Source: JAYZDB01 sp036338025
Lineage (GTDB): Bacteria > Planctomycetota > UBA1135 > UBA2386
NCBI GenBank assembly: GCA_036338025.1
Contig: JAYZDB010000257.1
Span: forward strand, 1 to 24,662
DNA length: 24,662 nucleotides
Reading direction: 5' to 3'
Shown here: positions 16,541 through 24,662 of the stretch, piece after piece
Layout: every line of letters starts with the position of its first letter
Position numbering within the stretch: the first letter of the stretch is position 1
The notes under the pieces: model-generated
The model's input: only the letters and a program-made list of their open reading frames with translations
Told to the model about the DNA's origin: nothing
The model's database searches: none
Program-made: the position numbers and the translations under genes

Positions 16541-19258
16541 CTAGAACTTCTGTCGCCGAACTTCGCTGACCACGATCCGGAATTGGTTGTCCAGATACGC
16601 GGCACGGCTGGTCAGGACTGTCCCGAGCGGCAGCGAGTTGTTTGGTGCCGAGAAGTTGTATTCCCCAAGGTTGTTGGTGCGCACATGGAATGGTGCGGCG
16701 CCGAGCGGCATGCTGATCTGCCAGAGGACGTCGATGCCGAGGCCGAGGAATGGTCCGCAGCCTGGCACGCCACTGTTGTCCCCGGAGAACAGGATCCACA
16801 GGTGGTTGTTTGGTGAGGCACCTCGCACGCCGATCTTCACGTCGCCCTGGCCGGTCGAGGAGAGGTCGTAGTTGAACTCGCCCGTAGTGGTAACCGGGAA
16901 GCCACGATCGTCGTAGAGGACGAGATTGAGGTTGGAGAGCAGCGTGCCGTCGAAGGGGCCGACGAAGTAGCGGTTCTCTCCACCCTTTGGACTCAGGCTG
17001 CGATTGCGGAACGCTGAGACGTCGGCGGCGACGTAGATCGAGCCATTGGCGTCCAGGACTGTGCCGGGGCGGAAGGTGTACTGGATGCCGCTACCGCGCA
17101 GTTGCCAGCCGGTCATGTCGATCGTTCCGGGGTTGCAGCTCACGATCTCCACGAACTGTTCCTGAATGTTGTTCGAGGCTGGATTGACCTCGATTTGTCC
17201 GAACCCGAATGAGAATCCGTGCAGCTTCTGGGCGTTGGGGATCAGGCCGGGGCTGTGGGTCTGGAAGAAGTGCGTGCGGCGCCCGGCCAGGTAGGTGTTC
17301 TTCAGGATGTCGACGGCCTTGTTGAAATCCTGGGTGCGGTCGCCGTAGCGAGGTATTCCCCACCGTGCGCGATCCACTGCCACGTCCTGCGCCATCAGTG
17401 CCTGCAGCGTGGCGATTCGGGATTCGTAGTAGCGTTGGCTGACGGGGGTCGAGGATTCGTTGAGCAGTTTGTCCATCAAGGTCCGCAGCCGGCGCAGGTA
17501 CATTCTGCGAATCTTCGGTGTCGACAGCATCCGGTGGATGAGGCGGTTGTAGAAACCGTCGGTCTTCGGATGCGATGCGTCGCCGAATAGCGGGTGACTC
17601 TGCGGGTCGTTGCGGTACCAGATCGTGTCGTTGAGCACTCCGCCGCTACGGGTGTAGTTGCGACCGAGGGTGAGGTCCTTGTCCCACGGGAGCATGCGCC
17701 AGCGCCGGTCGCCATTGGTGTCGCGGTACACGTAGTAGTTCTTGTGCACGCAATCGTTGTCATGGATCAACACGGTGGCTGCCCAGTAGTTGATCACCGC
17801 CGGCAGGTCGATGTGGTCCCAGAGGTACTTCTGGCCGCCGAAGGCCAGGCCGTTGACCAGGGCCTTGAGATCGTTCCAGCCTTCGTAGAGTCGGGTCTTC
17901 TTCTCGTTTCTGGATGTCGAGTAGCTGTCGAGCGTGTTGTAGACCTTGTAGAGGGCTCCGTCCCCGTCGAGTCCAAGGCGTTCGAGCAAGTCTTCGTCGA
18001 CCTGTTCGATGAAGATCGAGAGCTGGTAGAACGCTCCGTTGCGTTGTTGGCGTATTGGATAGGTTGCGCTCGATGCTCCACCGGCGTCCCGATAGGTCTC
18101 GTAGCAGAGAACCTGCCGCATGTACGCCTTGTCGGCGTAGGTGGTGTTGAGGTTGATCTCCTCGACCCGCGGTTCCATGGGGTCGAATCGGAAGTGGTCG
18201 CCCTTGTTGAAGTCGAACTTGTGTGATTGTTTTGGGTAGCCTGTGGAGGAGCCGCCGCGGTTACGGACATACACATTGTCGTAGAACTCACCTCGGTAGT
18301 ACACCGAGCAGCGGGTTCCAGAACGGGTTTCGGAAGCCGATGGGTTGGCTGTCCACCAATGGAAGATCGGGACCTTGGCGGTGAGGTTCGGATCTTCGAC
18401 CATGGCACCGAAGTACTGCGGTGACTGGGTCCAGGACACGAACCGAGGGCTGCGTGACAGGGCTCCGCCCAGGATCGAAGTCTCGATGCGCCACCGCACA
18501 ACGTTGCCGGGTGAGTATGAAGAAGATGAGATCTTGGCGGTCCAGAGGTCGTCATTCGCAACCAGATCTGGTGGGACCCCATCGTCTCGCATCGCTACGG
18601 TCGATTCGGACCCGAAGCCGACGAGGTAGCGCATGTTCACGCTGAGGACGATCGACTTGTTGGGGTTCTCGAGCTTGCCGGTCACGACGCAGTCGGTCGA
18701 TGTCTTGAGGGTGCTGGGGGTGTGGGTCACCTTGCTGAGGAGCGCAGTCAACAGCCCGTTGCCGGTTCCCGGCGTGGCTCTCCCCAGGTATCCACGCGTG
18801 TTGGTTAGCAGCGGTAGGAACGCATACCCATAGCTGGTGTCCTGGAATTGCTCGGGATATTTGGCGCCGTAGTCGGACACGATGAGGCCGGACGGGTTGG
18901 CCAGGCCGAGGTACTCACCGCCGGTCGTGAGCTTGAAGTTTGTGTGAAGCTGTTTACCTGCAACGGCCCGGTTCTTTTTCGAGGCGAACACGATCAGGAA
19001 GCCACCGGCCTGGACGATGGTCGGGGCTGGAAAGATCCACTTCTTTGGAAGAGCTGAGTTGTCGGTCAGACTCCAACCACCCAGGTCGATCGACGAGTTC
19101 AGCGGGTTGTGGATCTCGATCCAGTCTGAGTCCTCACGGTCCTCGTCGAGGAGCGTCAACAAGTTGGCAGCCATGAACTCACTGATCACCGGGGTGGTCT
19201 GCGCCAAGCCGATGTGCGTGAGTGCGAAGAGAGCGGCTACGACGAGCTTGAGGTTCAT
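16541..19258 (-). CDS. Secreted CotH-kinase-domain protein with two lamin-tail domains
   Basis: 905 residues from ATG 19258, chosen because it begins a clean signal peptide (MNLKLVVAALFALTHIGLAQ). An in-frame ATG at 19363 would add 35 unlikely residues. Order of domains: a lamin-tail (LTD) domain at about 23-130 (ISEFMAAN, DWIEIHNPLNSSIDLGGWSL), then a linker, then a CotH spore-coat-kinase-like domain at about 290-590. The CotH domain has RNRGGSSTGYPKQSHKFDF near 330 and HDNDCVHKNYYVYRD...MLPWDKDLTLG near 523, the WDxD motif corresponding to the metal-binding Asp pair. A second LTD follows at about 690-810 (EQFVEIVSCNPGTIDMTGWQL). The C-terminal 90 residues (PGCGPFLGLGIDVLWQISM...) resemble an end domain I associate with planctomycete secreted proteins. 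CotH domains are atypical protein kinases; LTDs are putative binding modules. The protein probably acts at or outside the cell surface. Target unknown. Confidence 0.88.
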   Translation of the reverse strand: MNLKLVVAALFALTHIGLAQTTPVISEFMAANLLTLLDEDREDSDWIEIHNPLNSSIDLGGWSLTDNSALPKKWIFPAPTIVQAGGFLIVFASKKNRAVAGKQLHTNFKLTTGGEYLGLANPSGLIVSDYGAKYPEQFQDTSYGYAFLPLLTNTRGYLGRATPGTGNGLLTALLSKVTHTPSTLKTSTDCVVTGKLENPNKSIVLSVNMRYLVGFGSESTVAMRDDGVPPDLVANDDLWTAKISSSSYSPGNVVRWRIETSILGGALSRSPRFVSWTQSPQYFGAMVEDPNLTAKVPIFHWWTANPSASETRSGTRCSVYYRGEFYDNVYVRNRGGSSTGYPKQSHKFDFNKGDHFRFDPMEPRVEEINLNTTYADKAYMRQVLCYETYRDAGGASSATYPIRQQRNGAFYQLSIFIEQVDEDLLERLGLDGDGALYKVYNTLDSYSTSRNEKKTRLYEGWNDLKALVNGLAFGGQKYLWDHIDLPAVINYWAATVLIHDNDCVHKNYYVYRDTNGDRRWRMLPWDKDLTLGRNYTRSGGVLNDTIWYRNDPQSHPLFGDASHPKTDGFYNRLIHRMLSTPKIRRMYLRRLRTLMDKLLNESSTPVSQRYYESRIATLQALMAQDVAVDRARWGIPRYGDRTQDFNKAVDILKNTYLAGRRTHFFQTHSPGLIPNAQKLHGFSFGFGQIEVNPASNNIQEQFVEIVSCNPGTIDMTGWQLRGSGIQYTFRPGTVLDANGSIYVAADVSAFRNRSLSPKGGENRYFVGPFDGTLLSNLNLVLYDDRGFPVTTTGEFNYDLSSTGQGDVKIGVRGASPNNHLWILFSGDNSGVPGCGPFLGLGIDVLWQISMPLGAAPFHVRTNNLGEYNFSAPNNSLPLGTVLTSRAAYLDNQFRIVVSEVRRQKF

Positions 19259-19498
19259 TGCTACGAGGATCTGGACCGATTGAGCGGGTGTTTGACGATA
19301 CCGGGCAGGTGCGCCGCGGACAATCAGTCTGCGTGGGATAGAGGACTGCTCGGAGTCGGACATACGGTGAAGCCGAAGGGCGGGGAACGCGTATCACCGT
19401 CGTTACCGGTACTCCAGCGTACGGTCGGTTGCAGCACCGGAGTCAGATCAGGTCTCGAAAAGCCCGCGGATCACCCTAGGGTATTCACCCGACAACCC
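19259..19498. promoter_or_regulatory. Divergent intergenic region, cotH-like / slyX
   Basis: 240 bases separate the divergent starts. A perfect 10-base palindrome ACCCTAGGGT lies at 19473-19482, 16 bases before the slyX ATG, and could be a regulator binding site. No sure promoter boxes are visible. Confidence 0.35.
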
Positions 19499-19705
19499 AT
19501 GGAACAGCCAGACCCAGAGCGTGTTGCCATCGAAGCGAAGGTGGCCTTTCTCGAACGATCCGTTGAGGTGATGAACGAGGTTCTCATCGAACAGTCACGC
19601 AGCATCCAGGAACTTGTGGAGCGCTTGGCGGTTCTCGAGCGAGAACTCTCCGGTGATGAAGGAGAGGATATCGCGCCACATGACACTCCACCGCCGCACT
19701 ACTAG
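19499..19705 (+). CDS. slyX: SlyX family protein
   Basis: 68 residues from ATG 19499. The sequence is a single charged coiled coil: VAIEAKVAFLERSVEVMNEV, then LIEQSRSIQELVERLAVLER, with heptad-spaced Leu/Val/Ile. It ends in the hallmark SlyX C-terminus PPPHY. Family members are about 70 residues, so the length fits. The open frame extends upstream to 19214, but that portion overlaps the CotH gene start on the other strand and has no SlyX-like sequence, so the short start is preferred. SlyX proteins are widespread but have no established biochemical role; in E. coli slyX lies next to slyD. Here its neighbours are unrelated. It is convergent with the DUF1501 gene, with ten bases between stop codons. 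Confidence 0.88.
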   Translation: MEQPDPERVAIEAKVAFLERSVEVMNEVLIEQSRSIQELVERLAVLERELSGDEGEDIAPHDTPPPHY

Positions 19706-19716
19706 CGGGTGGCGGT
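19690..19716. terminator. Possible hairpin spanning the slyX/DUF1501 stop codons
   Basis: ACCGCC (19690-19695) can pair with GGCGGT (19711-19716), giving a 6-bp stem with a 15-base loop between two convergent genes. The stem overlaps the last codons of slyX and the stop of the DUF1501 gene. It is weak but well placed for a shared terminator. Confidence 0.25.
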
Positions 19717-21191
19717 CACGCGAGGATTGGCGCGACAACCTTGCCATGCACATCCGTGAGCCGGTAGTCGCGGCCCTGGAAGCGGTAGACCAGCCGTTCG
19801 TGATTGACTCCGAGAAGGTGGAGGATGGTGGCGTTCAGGTCGTGCACGTGGACACCGTCTTCGGCGATGTTGTAGCAGAAGTCATCGGTCTGACCGTGTT
19901 GGTAACCGGCCCGGACTCCGCCGCCCGCCATCCATACCGAGAAACAACGCGGGTGGTGATCGCGCCCGAACTTCTTGCGACTGCCCTGGGCATAGACCGT
20001 GCGGCCAAACTCGCCACCCCACACGACCAAGGTGTCATCGAGGAGGCCGCGCTGCAAAAGGTCGAGCACCAGAGCGGCCGAACCGCGGTCGACTTGCCTG
20101 GCGATGCCTGGATGACGTCCTGGCAAGTTGCTGTGGTGATCCCAGCCTCGGTGGTAGAGCTGAATGAAACGGACATCCCGTTCCGCGAGTCTGCGGGCCA
20201 GCAGACAGTTGGCGGCGTGAGTGCCCGGAATCTTGGCGTCTTCCCCGTAGAGTTCCCAAGTCGATGCTGGCTCGTCAGAGAAGTCGAGCAGGCCGGGCAC
20301 CGAAATCTGCATCCGATAGGCCATCTCGTAGGCAGCGATCCTCGCCTGCACTTCTGGGTCTCCGACCTGGCCGTGATGCAGTTCGTTGAGTCGAGCCAGG
20401 TCATCCAGCATTGTGCGTCGGTTGCGTAACGACTCACCGGTGGGATCGTTCAGGTAGAGCACTGGATCGCCGCTGCCGCGTAACTTGACGCCCTGGTGAT
20501 TTGACGGCAGGAAGCCCGAACCCCACAGGCGTGAGTAGAGCGGTTGCGCTTGGTTGTCGGTGCATTTTGACAGCAGAACGACAAATGCCGGCAGGTCCTT
20601 GGCCTGGCTGCCGAGTCCGTAGCTAGCCCAAGATCCCAGGCATGGTCGGCCGGGCTGTTGGTGACCCGATTGCACGAAGGTGATCGCCGGATCGTGATTG
20701 ATCGCCTCGGTGTGCATGGTCTTGACCAGGCACATGTGATCGGCGATCCGTTGGTGCCACGGCAGCAGGTCACTGAGCCAAATGCCCGCGTCGCCACACT
20801 GGCGGAACTTCCACGGACTCTTCGTTACCGTGAACTTCGATTGCCGTGAGGTCATGCCGGTCAGCCGTTGACCCATGCGGATGCTGGCCGGAAGTTCCGT
20901 GCCGTCGAGTTTCTCGAGGCTCGGTTTGTAGTCGAGCAGGTCCATTTGCGACGGGGCTCCGGACTGGAACAGGTAGATCACTCGTCGTGCCTTCGGTACC
21001 GCATGGGGCAGACCGCGCAGGCCTTCGTTGATGCCGCCCACATGGGTGGTCCGGTGTTCGCCCGTGCCGGTTTGCTCGCCGGTCAGCAACGAATGCAGGG
21101 CCGCCGCCCCCAGGCCGTAGCAGCTCGCACCGCGCGCCAAAAACTGTCGGCGCGTTGCGAGACTCCGAGCTTCATCGATGGGGTGCGTCAT
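19716..21191 (-). CDS. DUF1501 protein, Tat-exported
   Basis: 491 residues from ATG 21191. The N-terminus has a twin-arginine signal (ATRRQFLARGA, Arg14-Arg15) followed by a moderately hydrophobic segment. The body is a typical DUF1501 (sulfatase/alkaline-phosphatase-like fold): RRVIYLFQSGAPSQMDLLDYKP near 69-90, INHDPAITFVQSGHQQPGRP near 163-183, FIQLYHRGWDHHSNLPGRH near 345 and LVVWGGEFGRT near 392, with DHHPRCFSVWMAGGG after it. The His/Asp-rich HRGWDHH and EFGRT segments resemble metal-site regions, but the activity is unknown. Only four bases separate its start from the stop of the PSD1 gene, the standard planctomycete gene pair, so they are almost surely co-transcribed and probably work together outside the cytoplasm. 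Confidence 0.95.
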   Translation of the reverse strand: MTHPIDEARSLATRRQFLARGASCYGLGAAALHSLLTGEQTGTGEHRTTHVGGINEGLRGLPHAVPKARRVIYLFQSGAPSQMDLLDYKPSLEKLDGTELPASIRMGQRLTGMTSRQSKFTVTKSPWKFRQCGDAGIWLSDLLPWHQRIADHMCLVKTMHTEAINHDPAITFVQSGHQQPGRPCLGSWASYGLGSQAKDLPAFVVLLSKCTDNQAQPLYSRLWGSGFLPSNHQGVKLRGSGDPVLYLNDPTGESLRNRRTMLDDLARLNELHHGQVGDPEVQARIAAYEMAYRMQISVPGLLDFSDEPASTWELYGEDAKIPGTHAANCLLARRLAERDVRFIQLYHRGWDHHSNLPGRHPGIARQVDRGSAALVLDLLQRGLLDDTLVVWGGEFGRTVYAQGSRKKFGRDHHPRCFSVWMAGGGVRAGYQHGQTDDFCYNIAEDGVHVHDLNATILHLLGVNHERLVYRFQGRDYRLTDVHGKVVAPILA

Positions 21192-21195
21192 GGTA

Positions 21196-24100
21196 CTAGC
21201 CGCGGGTCACGGCTTCGCTCAGGTTGATCAGAAGGCGGGCGACAGCGGTCCATGCCGCATGCTCCGCCCGGTCGAGCGGCTTGCCGCTCTTGCTTACACC
21301 GACGTCGAGCAACCTGGCGGCAGCGGCGGAATCCTGCCGATACAGCGCCAAGCGTCGGGTCACGGTGCCAGCGAGGATCGCTCGTTCCGAAGGACTCGGC
21401 CGCCGGCCTGTGACCAGGCGGAATCCCATCTCGATTCGCTGACGATTGTTTTTGCCTCCCTCGCGCATCATGCGCGCTCCGAGGTGCCTGGCAGCTTCGA
21501 CGAACTGTGGGTCGTGCATCAACACGAAGGGTTGCAGGGGTGTGTTGGTTGAGGAGCGCCGTACCACGCAAAATTCGCGTTCGGGAGCATCGAAGGCCTG
21601 CATCGTCGGAGGTGGGACGGTGCGCTTCCAGAAAGTGTACAGACTCCGTCGATACAGGTGGTCCGGGGTGGTCTGGTGCGGGTACGGCCGCGAATAGCCT
21701 GGGCGGTTGTTGATTTCCATCCAGAGGCCCTTGGGATGGTAGGGGAAGACGCTCTTGCCGCCGATCTTGTCGATCAAGAGGCCGCTGACCATCAAAGCCT
21801 GGTCGCGAATCTCCTCAGCATCGAGTCGTCGGCTTGGACCGCGTGCCAGCCATCGGTTGGCGGGGTCGCGGACAGCGTCCCTGCGGCTGACCTTGGAGGA
21901 CTGCCGGTAGGTCGCGCTCAATGTGATCAACTTGTGCATGCGCTTGACGTCCCAGTCCGTGCCGACGAATTCGGTGGCGAGCCAATCGAGCAGGACCGGG
22001 TGGGACGGGTATTCACTCTGCGAGCCGAAGTTCTCGGCGGTCTTGACGATGCCGGTGTCGAAGAACGCTTGCCAGTAGCGGTTGACCGCGACTCGCGCGG
22101 TCAAGGGGTGCTGGCCTGAGACCAGCCATCGTGCCAGCCCGAGGCGGTTGCGCGGCAGCTCCTTGGCCATCGGAGGCAGGGCAGCAGGTGTGCCAGCAGT
22201 GACCTCGGCGAGTTTGCGGTGGTACTCACCACGCTCGAGTACATGAGTCTTACGAGGTGTCGCGAGGTCGCGCATCACCATCAGCCTTACCCGACGCGCG
22301 TTGGTAGCAGCGACGTTTTTGCGCAATGCAGGGATGCGCAAGTAGTCGTCTCGAACTACCGGAGGTGCGGCTTGTTTCATGAACGCTTCCGTCAGACTCC
22401 TGCGCTGAGTTGGAGTGCGAGCCGCCTCTTCCGTTGCTGCGAAGTCGGCGATGCCGGCTTGGATTCCGACGCCTGCCTGGGTGCTCAGGGATACCCGCAG
22501 CCTCCCGATTGCGTGGCCGGTGCCAAAGTGCTGTTGGAGCCGGACACGCAGCTCGGTGCCGGCTTCCCACCCGAACGGTCGGGTGGGTGTGAACACAGCG
22601 ACCCGGTCCTCTTTCCTGGTAGGGCCGTCAACCGCCCACCCGGTGCCTGGATTACCGTCGATGGCCTTGGCGATCTCGTAGTTGCGTTGGGAGTAGTCTG
22701 CGACGGCGGACGCGAGTTTCAGCGGGATATGTGCTTGCGTGCTTCCGGCCAGGCGGGCGGCGGCCTCGAACCCGGACAAGACGAAATTCGAATTGCTCGC
22801 GCGGCCCGCGCCGCCGTGCGGGAGGCTCTTATGGGTGAGGCACTCGATCCGGATGGCGGTGATGTTTGTGAGGTCGGTGCGGATCAGCAGCTCGTAGGTC
22901 TCCTTGCCGAGGTCGCCGCCACTGGCCAGGAACGACTTGTCGGGCAGGGCTTCAAGACTGGCGCCGCTGCTGGCTGTTGGGTGCGCTGGGTCTTGCACGA
23001 CCCAGGGATCTGCGCCCCGCTTGGCGACCAGAGACTTCTCCCAGGCCAGCCGCTGTGGACGCAGTGTTGCGCTGGCTTTTGCGACCGTGGCTTCGAGAGT
23101 TGCCAGCGCGAGTTTGGCGTCGTCATGCTCCTTGCTCGGCATTGCTATGCGTGGCTCGAATCCTTGCAGACCCCGCTCCGGCACCTGGTTGAAGAATGCG
23201 AAGAACTCGTAGAACTCCCGCTGGCTCAGTGGGTCGTACTTGTGGTCATGGCAACGAGCGCAGAGAAAGGTCATTCCCATCCATGCGGTGGAAGTCGTGA
23301 CGACACGGTCGATGACGTACTCGGTGCGGTACTCCTCGTCGATTACGCCGCCCTCGATGGTGATCGGATGGTTGCGATTGAAGCCGGTACCGGCTTGCTG
23401 CTGGACGGTGGCATTCGGTAGCAGGTCGCCGCCGAGTTGTTCGACCGTGAACTGATCGAACGGCATGTTCTGGTTGTAGGCATTGATCACCCAGTCGCGC
23501 CAAGGCCACTGGGTGCGTTCCCTGTCGTACTGGTAGCCGTCGGTGTCGGCGTAGCGGGCAATGTCGAGCCAGGATCTGGCCCAGTGCTCGCCGTAGCGCG
23601 GGCTTGCCAGCAGGGCATCGACGACCCGCTCGAAGGCTGCCGGTGTCCGGTCTGCAAGGAAAGCGTCGATCTGCGCGAGGCTCGGCGGCAAGCCGGTCAG
23701 GTCGAAACTGACTCGGCGCAGCCAGGTGCTGCGGTCGGCCTCGGGTGCGGGCCTTGTGCCGCGCTGTTCGAGTCGCGCGAGCACGAAGTGGTCAATCGCA
23801 TTGCGAGGCCAGGAGCGATTCACGACCCGGGGAAGCGCTGGCCGTTGCGGCGGCACAAACGCCCAGTGCTCGGACCATTGCGCACCCTCCTCGATCCAAC
23901 GCCGCAGGGTCGCGATCTGCTCGGGAGTCAGTTGCTTGCCGGTCTTTTGCTGCGGCATGCGTTCAGACGGATCCCGGTGTGTGATCCGCGCGATCAACTC
24001 ACTCTTGTCCGGCCGACCGGGAATGACAGCGGCGTGACCTCCGAGGTCCGCAAGGGCTCCCTCGCGTCGATCCAGCCGCAGCCCTGCCTTGCGCGCGTTG

Positions 24101-24252
24101 TCGTCAGGACCGTGGCACTGGAAGCAGTTCTCTGACAGGATCGGTCGGACGTCGCGTGCGAAGTCCAGCGGTGTGGTCTGCTGGGCCACGAGGGGGGCCG
24201 AGAGCAGACTGGTGATCATCACCAGGGGCAGGAATCGCGTTGGGCTTCGCAC
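21196..24252 (-). CDS. PSD1 cytochrome c-like / DUF1549 / DUF1553 secreted protein
   Basis: 1018 residues from GTG 24252. Signal peptide at about 1-23 (FLPLVMITSLLSAPLVAQ). The PSD1 cytochrome-c-like domain has FARDVRPILSENCFQCHGPD with a heme-binding C43-x-x-C46-H47 and a likely distal Met in SERMPQQKTG. DUF1549 spans about 150-355 (DHFVLARLE, RRVSFDLTGLPPS, YGEHWARSWLDIARYADTDG) and ends in a second CxxCH, LCARCHDHKYDPLSQREFY near 331. Residues about 440-600 look like a discoidin/laminin-type beta sandwich (NFVLSGFEA, AIDGNPGTGWAVDG) that may bind glycans. DUF1553 covers about 690-960 (NRLGLARWLVSGQHPLTARV, RRLDAEEIRDQALMVSGLL, FDAPEREFCVVRRSSTNTPLQ). Function is unproven; electron transfer linked to extracellular polymer breakdown has been proposed for such proteins. 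It is complete and shows no damage. Confidence 0.95.
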   Translation of the reverse strand: MRSPTRFLPLVMITSLLSAPLVAQQTTPLDFARDVRPILSENCFQCHGPDDNARKAGLRLDRREGALADLGGHAAVIPGRPDKSELIARITHRDPSERMPQQKTGKQLTPEQIATLRRWIEEGAQWSEHWAFVPPQRPALPRVVNRSWPRNAIDHFVLARLEQRGTRPAPEADRSTWLRRVSFDLTGLPPSLAQIDAFLADRTPAAFERVVDALLASPRYGEHWARSWLDIARYADTDGYQYDRERTQWPWRDWVINAYNQNMPFDQFTVEQLGGDLLPNATVQQQAGTGFNRNHPITIEGGVIDEEYRTEYVIDRVVTTSTAWMGMTFLCARCHDHKYDPLSQREFYEFFAFFNQVPERGLQGFEPRIAMPSKEHDDAKLALATLEATVAKASATLRPQRLAWEKSLVAKRGADPWVVQDPAHPTASSGASLEALPDKSFLASGGDLGKETYELLIRTDLTNITAIRIECLTHKSLPHGGAGRASNSNFVLSGFEAAARLAGSTQAHIPLKLASAVADYSQRNYEIAKAIDGNPGTGWAVDGPTRKEDRVAVFTPTRPFGWEAGTELRVRLQQHFGTGHAIGRLRVSLSTQAGVGIQAGIADFAATEEAARTPTQRRSLTEAFMKQAAPPVVRDDYLRIPALRKNVAATNARRVRLMVMRDLATPRKTHVLERGEYHRKLAEVTAGTPAALPPMAKELPRNRLGLARWLVSGQHPLTARVAVNRYWQAFFDTGIVKTAENFGSQSEYPSHPVLLDWLATEFVGTDWDVKRMHKLITLSATYRQSSKVSRRDAVRDPANRWLARGPSRRLDAEEIRDQALMVSGLLIDKIGGKSVFPYHPKGLWMEINNRPGYSRPYPHQTTPDHLYRRSLYTFWKRTVPPPTMQAFDAPEREFCVVRRSSTNTPLQPFVLMHDPQFVEAARHLGARMMREGGKNNRQRIEMGFRLVTGRRPSPSERAILAGTVTRRLALYRQDSAAAARLLDVGVSKSGKPLDRAEHAAWTAVARLLINLSEAVTRG

Positions 24253-24304
24253 GGCCAGACTTTACCACTGCGCGCCGCGGCCTGAACCACCAGATCTGCG
24301 GTAC

Positions 24305-24340
24305 GGAGCCTGGCTCCCCCGAACCGAGCCAGATTGGCTC
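24305..24340 (-). terminator. Tandem hairpins after the epimerase gene
   Basis: Two small inverted repeats follow the epimerase stop: GAGCC / GGCTC with a 5-base loop (24326-24340), then GGAGC / GCTCC with a 3-base loop (24305-24317). They share the same GAGCC/GGCTC core. They lie in the 97-base gap before the PSD1 gene and could end the epimerase transcript. No U-tract is evident. Confidence 0.4.
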
Positions 24341-24349
24341 CGGTGGTCG

Positions 24350-24662
24350 TTATCCGCCAGTCGAGATCCTCGCGTCGGTGTGGGCGATGATCGCGCGCAG
24401 CATCTCGGGTAGATCGCGGGACGGTGCGTAGCCGATGAAGCGCTGGATCTTGGAGAGATCCGGCATGCGACGTTGCATATCCTCGAAGCCACTGCCGAGT
24501 GCTTCTTCGTAGGGGATCAGCGTGATCTCGGATGTTGACCCCAGCATCTCACGGATCATCTGGGCCAGGTCGAGGATCGAAATCTCGCTGCGGTGGCCGA
24601 TGTTGAATACCTCGCCCATTGCACTCGGCTTGCTCATCAACTGGATGATTGCTTCGACGATG
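24350..24662 (-). CDS. NAD-dependent sugar-nucleotide epimerase/dehydratase, C-terminal part (runs off window)
   Basis: The frame is open from the right edge to a TAA at 24350-24352, giving about 103 residues of the C-terminus; the start lies beyond the window. VEAIIQLMSKPSAMGEVFNIG, followed by EISILDLAQMIREM, is the substrate-domain pattern of extended short-chain dehydrogenases (GalE, UDP-glucuronate decarboxylase and relatives). So is RRMPDLSKIQRFIGYAPSRDL, in which RxPDxSK..xxxGxxP contacts the nucleotide-sugar. The NAD-binding half with GxxGxxG is outside the window, so the exact reaction cannot be named. An internal TTG or ATG near 24640 is not the real start because homology continues upstream of it. 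It probably supplies sugar nucleotides for surface polysaccharide. Confidence 0.88.
   Translation of the reverse strand, partial: IVEAIIQLMSKPSAMGEVFNIGHRSEISILDLAQMIREMLGSTSEITLIPYEEALGSGFEDMQRRMPDLSKIQRFIGYAPSRDLPEMLRAIIAHTDARISTGG

Noticed and set aside
19259..19363. Longer CotH protein start at 19363
   Set aside because: It would place 35 polar residues before a clear signal peptide, and no ribosome binding site precedes it.
22219..23421. 400-codon open frame on the + strand
   Set aside because: It is antisense to the PSD1/DUF1553 gene, whose domain structure is complete and uninterrupted.

Overview
This window looks like chromosomal DNA of a Planctomycetota bacterium (or a close PVC relative). 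The strongest evidence is the adjacent pair of a PSD1/DUF1549/DUF1553 c-type-cytochrome-like protein and a Tat-exported DUF1501 protein, which is close to diagnostic for that group. A formylglycine sulfatase, a large secreted CotH/lamin-tail protein and several secreted proteins of planctomycete type support it. Base composition is GC-rich, coding third positions are strongly G/C, and Shine-Dalgarno sequences are mostly weak. I see no rRNA, tRNA, CRISPR array, integrase, transposase or phage gene, so this reads as ordinary core/accessory chromosome rather than a mobile island.

Layout. 1-1417 (-) is the 5' part of a multi-spanning membrane protein that runs off the left edge. 1632-6712 (-) holds three genes that could be one transcript: a secreted beta-rich protein (5570-6712), a secreted protein with tandem retropepsin-like domains and an Omp28/thioredoxin-like C-terminus (3146-5506), and a membrane protein with a long disordered, charged tail (1632-3146), the last two overlapping by one base. 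6861-9136 (-) carries a radical SAM protein and a YbdG-type mechanosensitive channel. Divergent from the channel is a GT4 glycosyltransferase (9270-10481, +), which ends back to back with a NadR-like P-loop ATPase (10482-11204, -). Two POT/PTR2 peptide transporters follow in tandem (11449-14941, +). A sulfatase and the CotH protein lie on the minus strand (14982-19258). A small slyX gene (19499-19705, +) is convergent with the DUF1501/PSD1 pair (19716-24252, -). The right edge cuts a sugar-nucleotide epimerase/dehydratase (24350-24662, -).

Functionally the region is dominated by the cell envelope and nutrient handling: peptide uptake, sulfate-ester hydrolysis, secreted PSD1/DUF1501 proteins, surface glycan synthesis and osmotic protection.

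The most striking observation is in the gene at 5570-6712. Its reading frame meets an in-frame TGA at 5684-5686, directly after a Cys codon, and then continues as convincing coding sequence for 37 more codons to a TAG. A hairpin that resembles a bacterial SECIS element lies at the right distance after the TGA. This is a candidate undescribed selenoprotein with a Ser-Cys-Sec-Gly motif. TGA is used as a normal stop by other genes here, so a genome-wide recoding of TGA is unlikely; a recent nonsense mutation or sequencing error is the main alternative.
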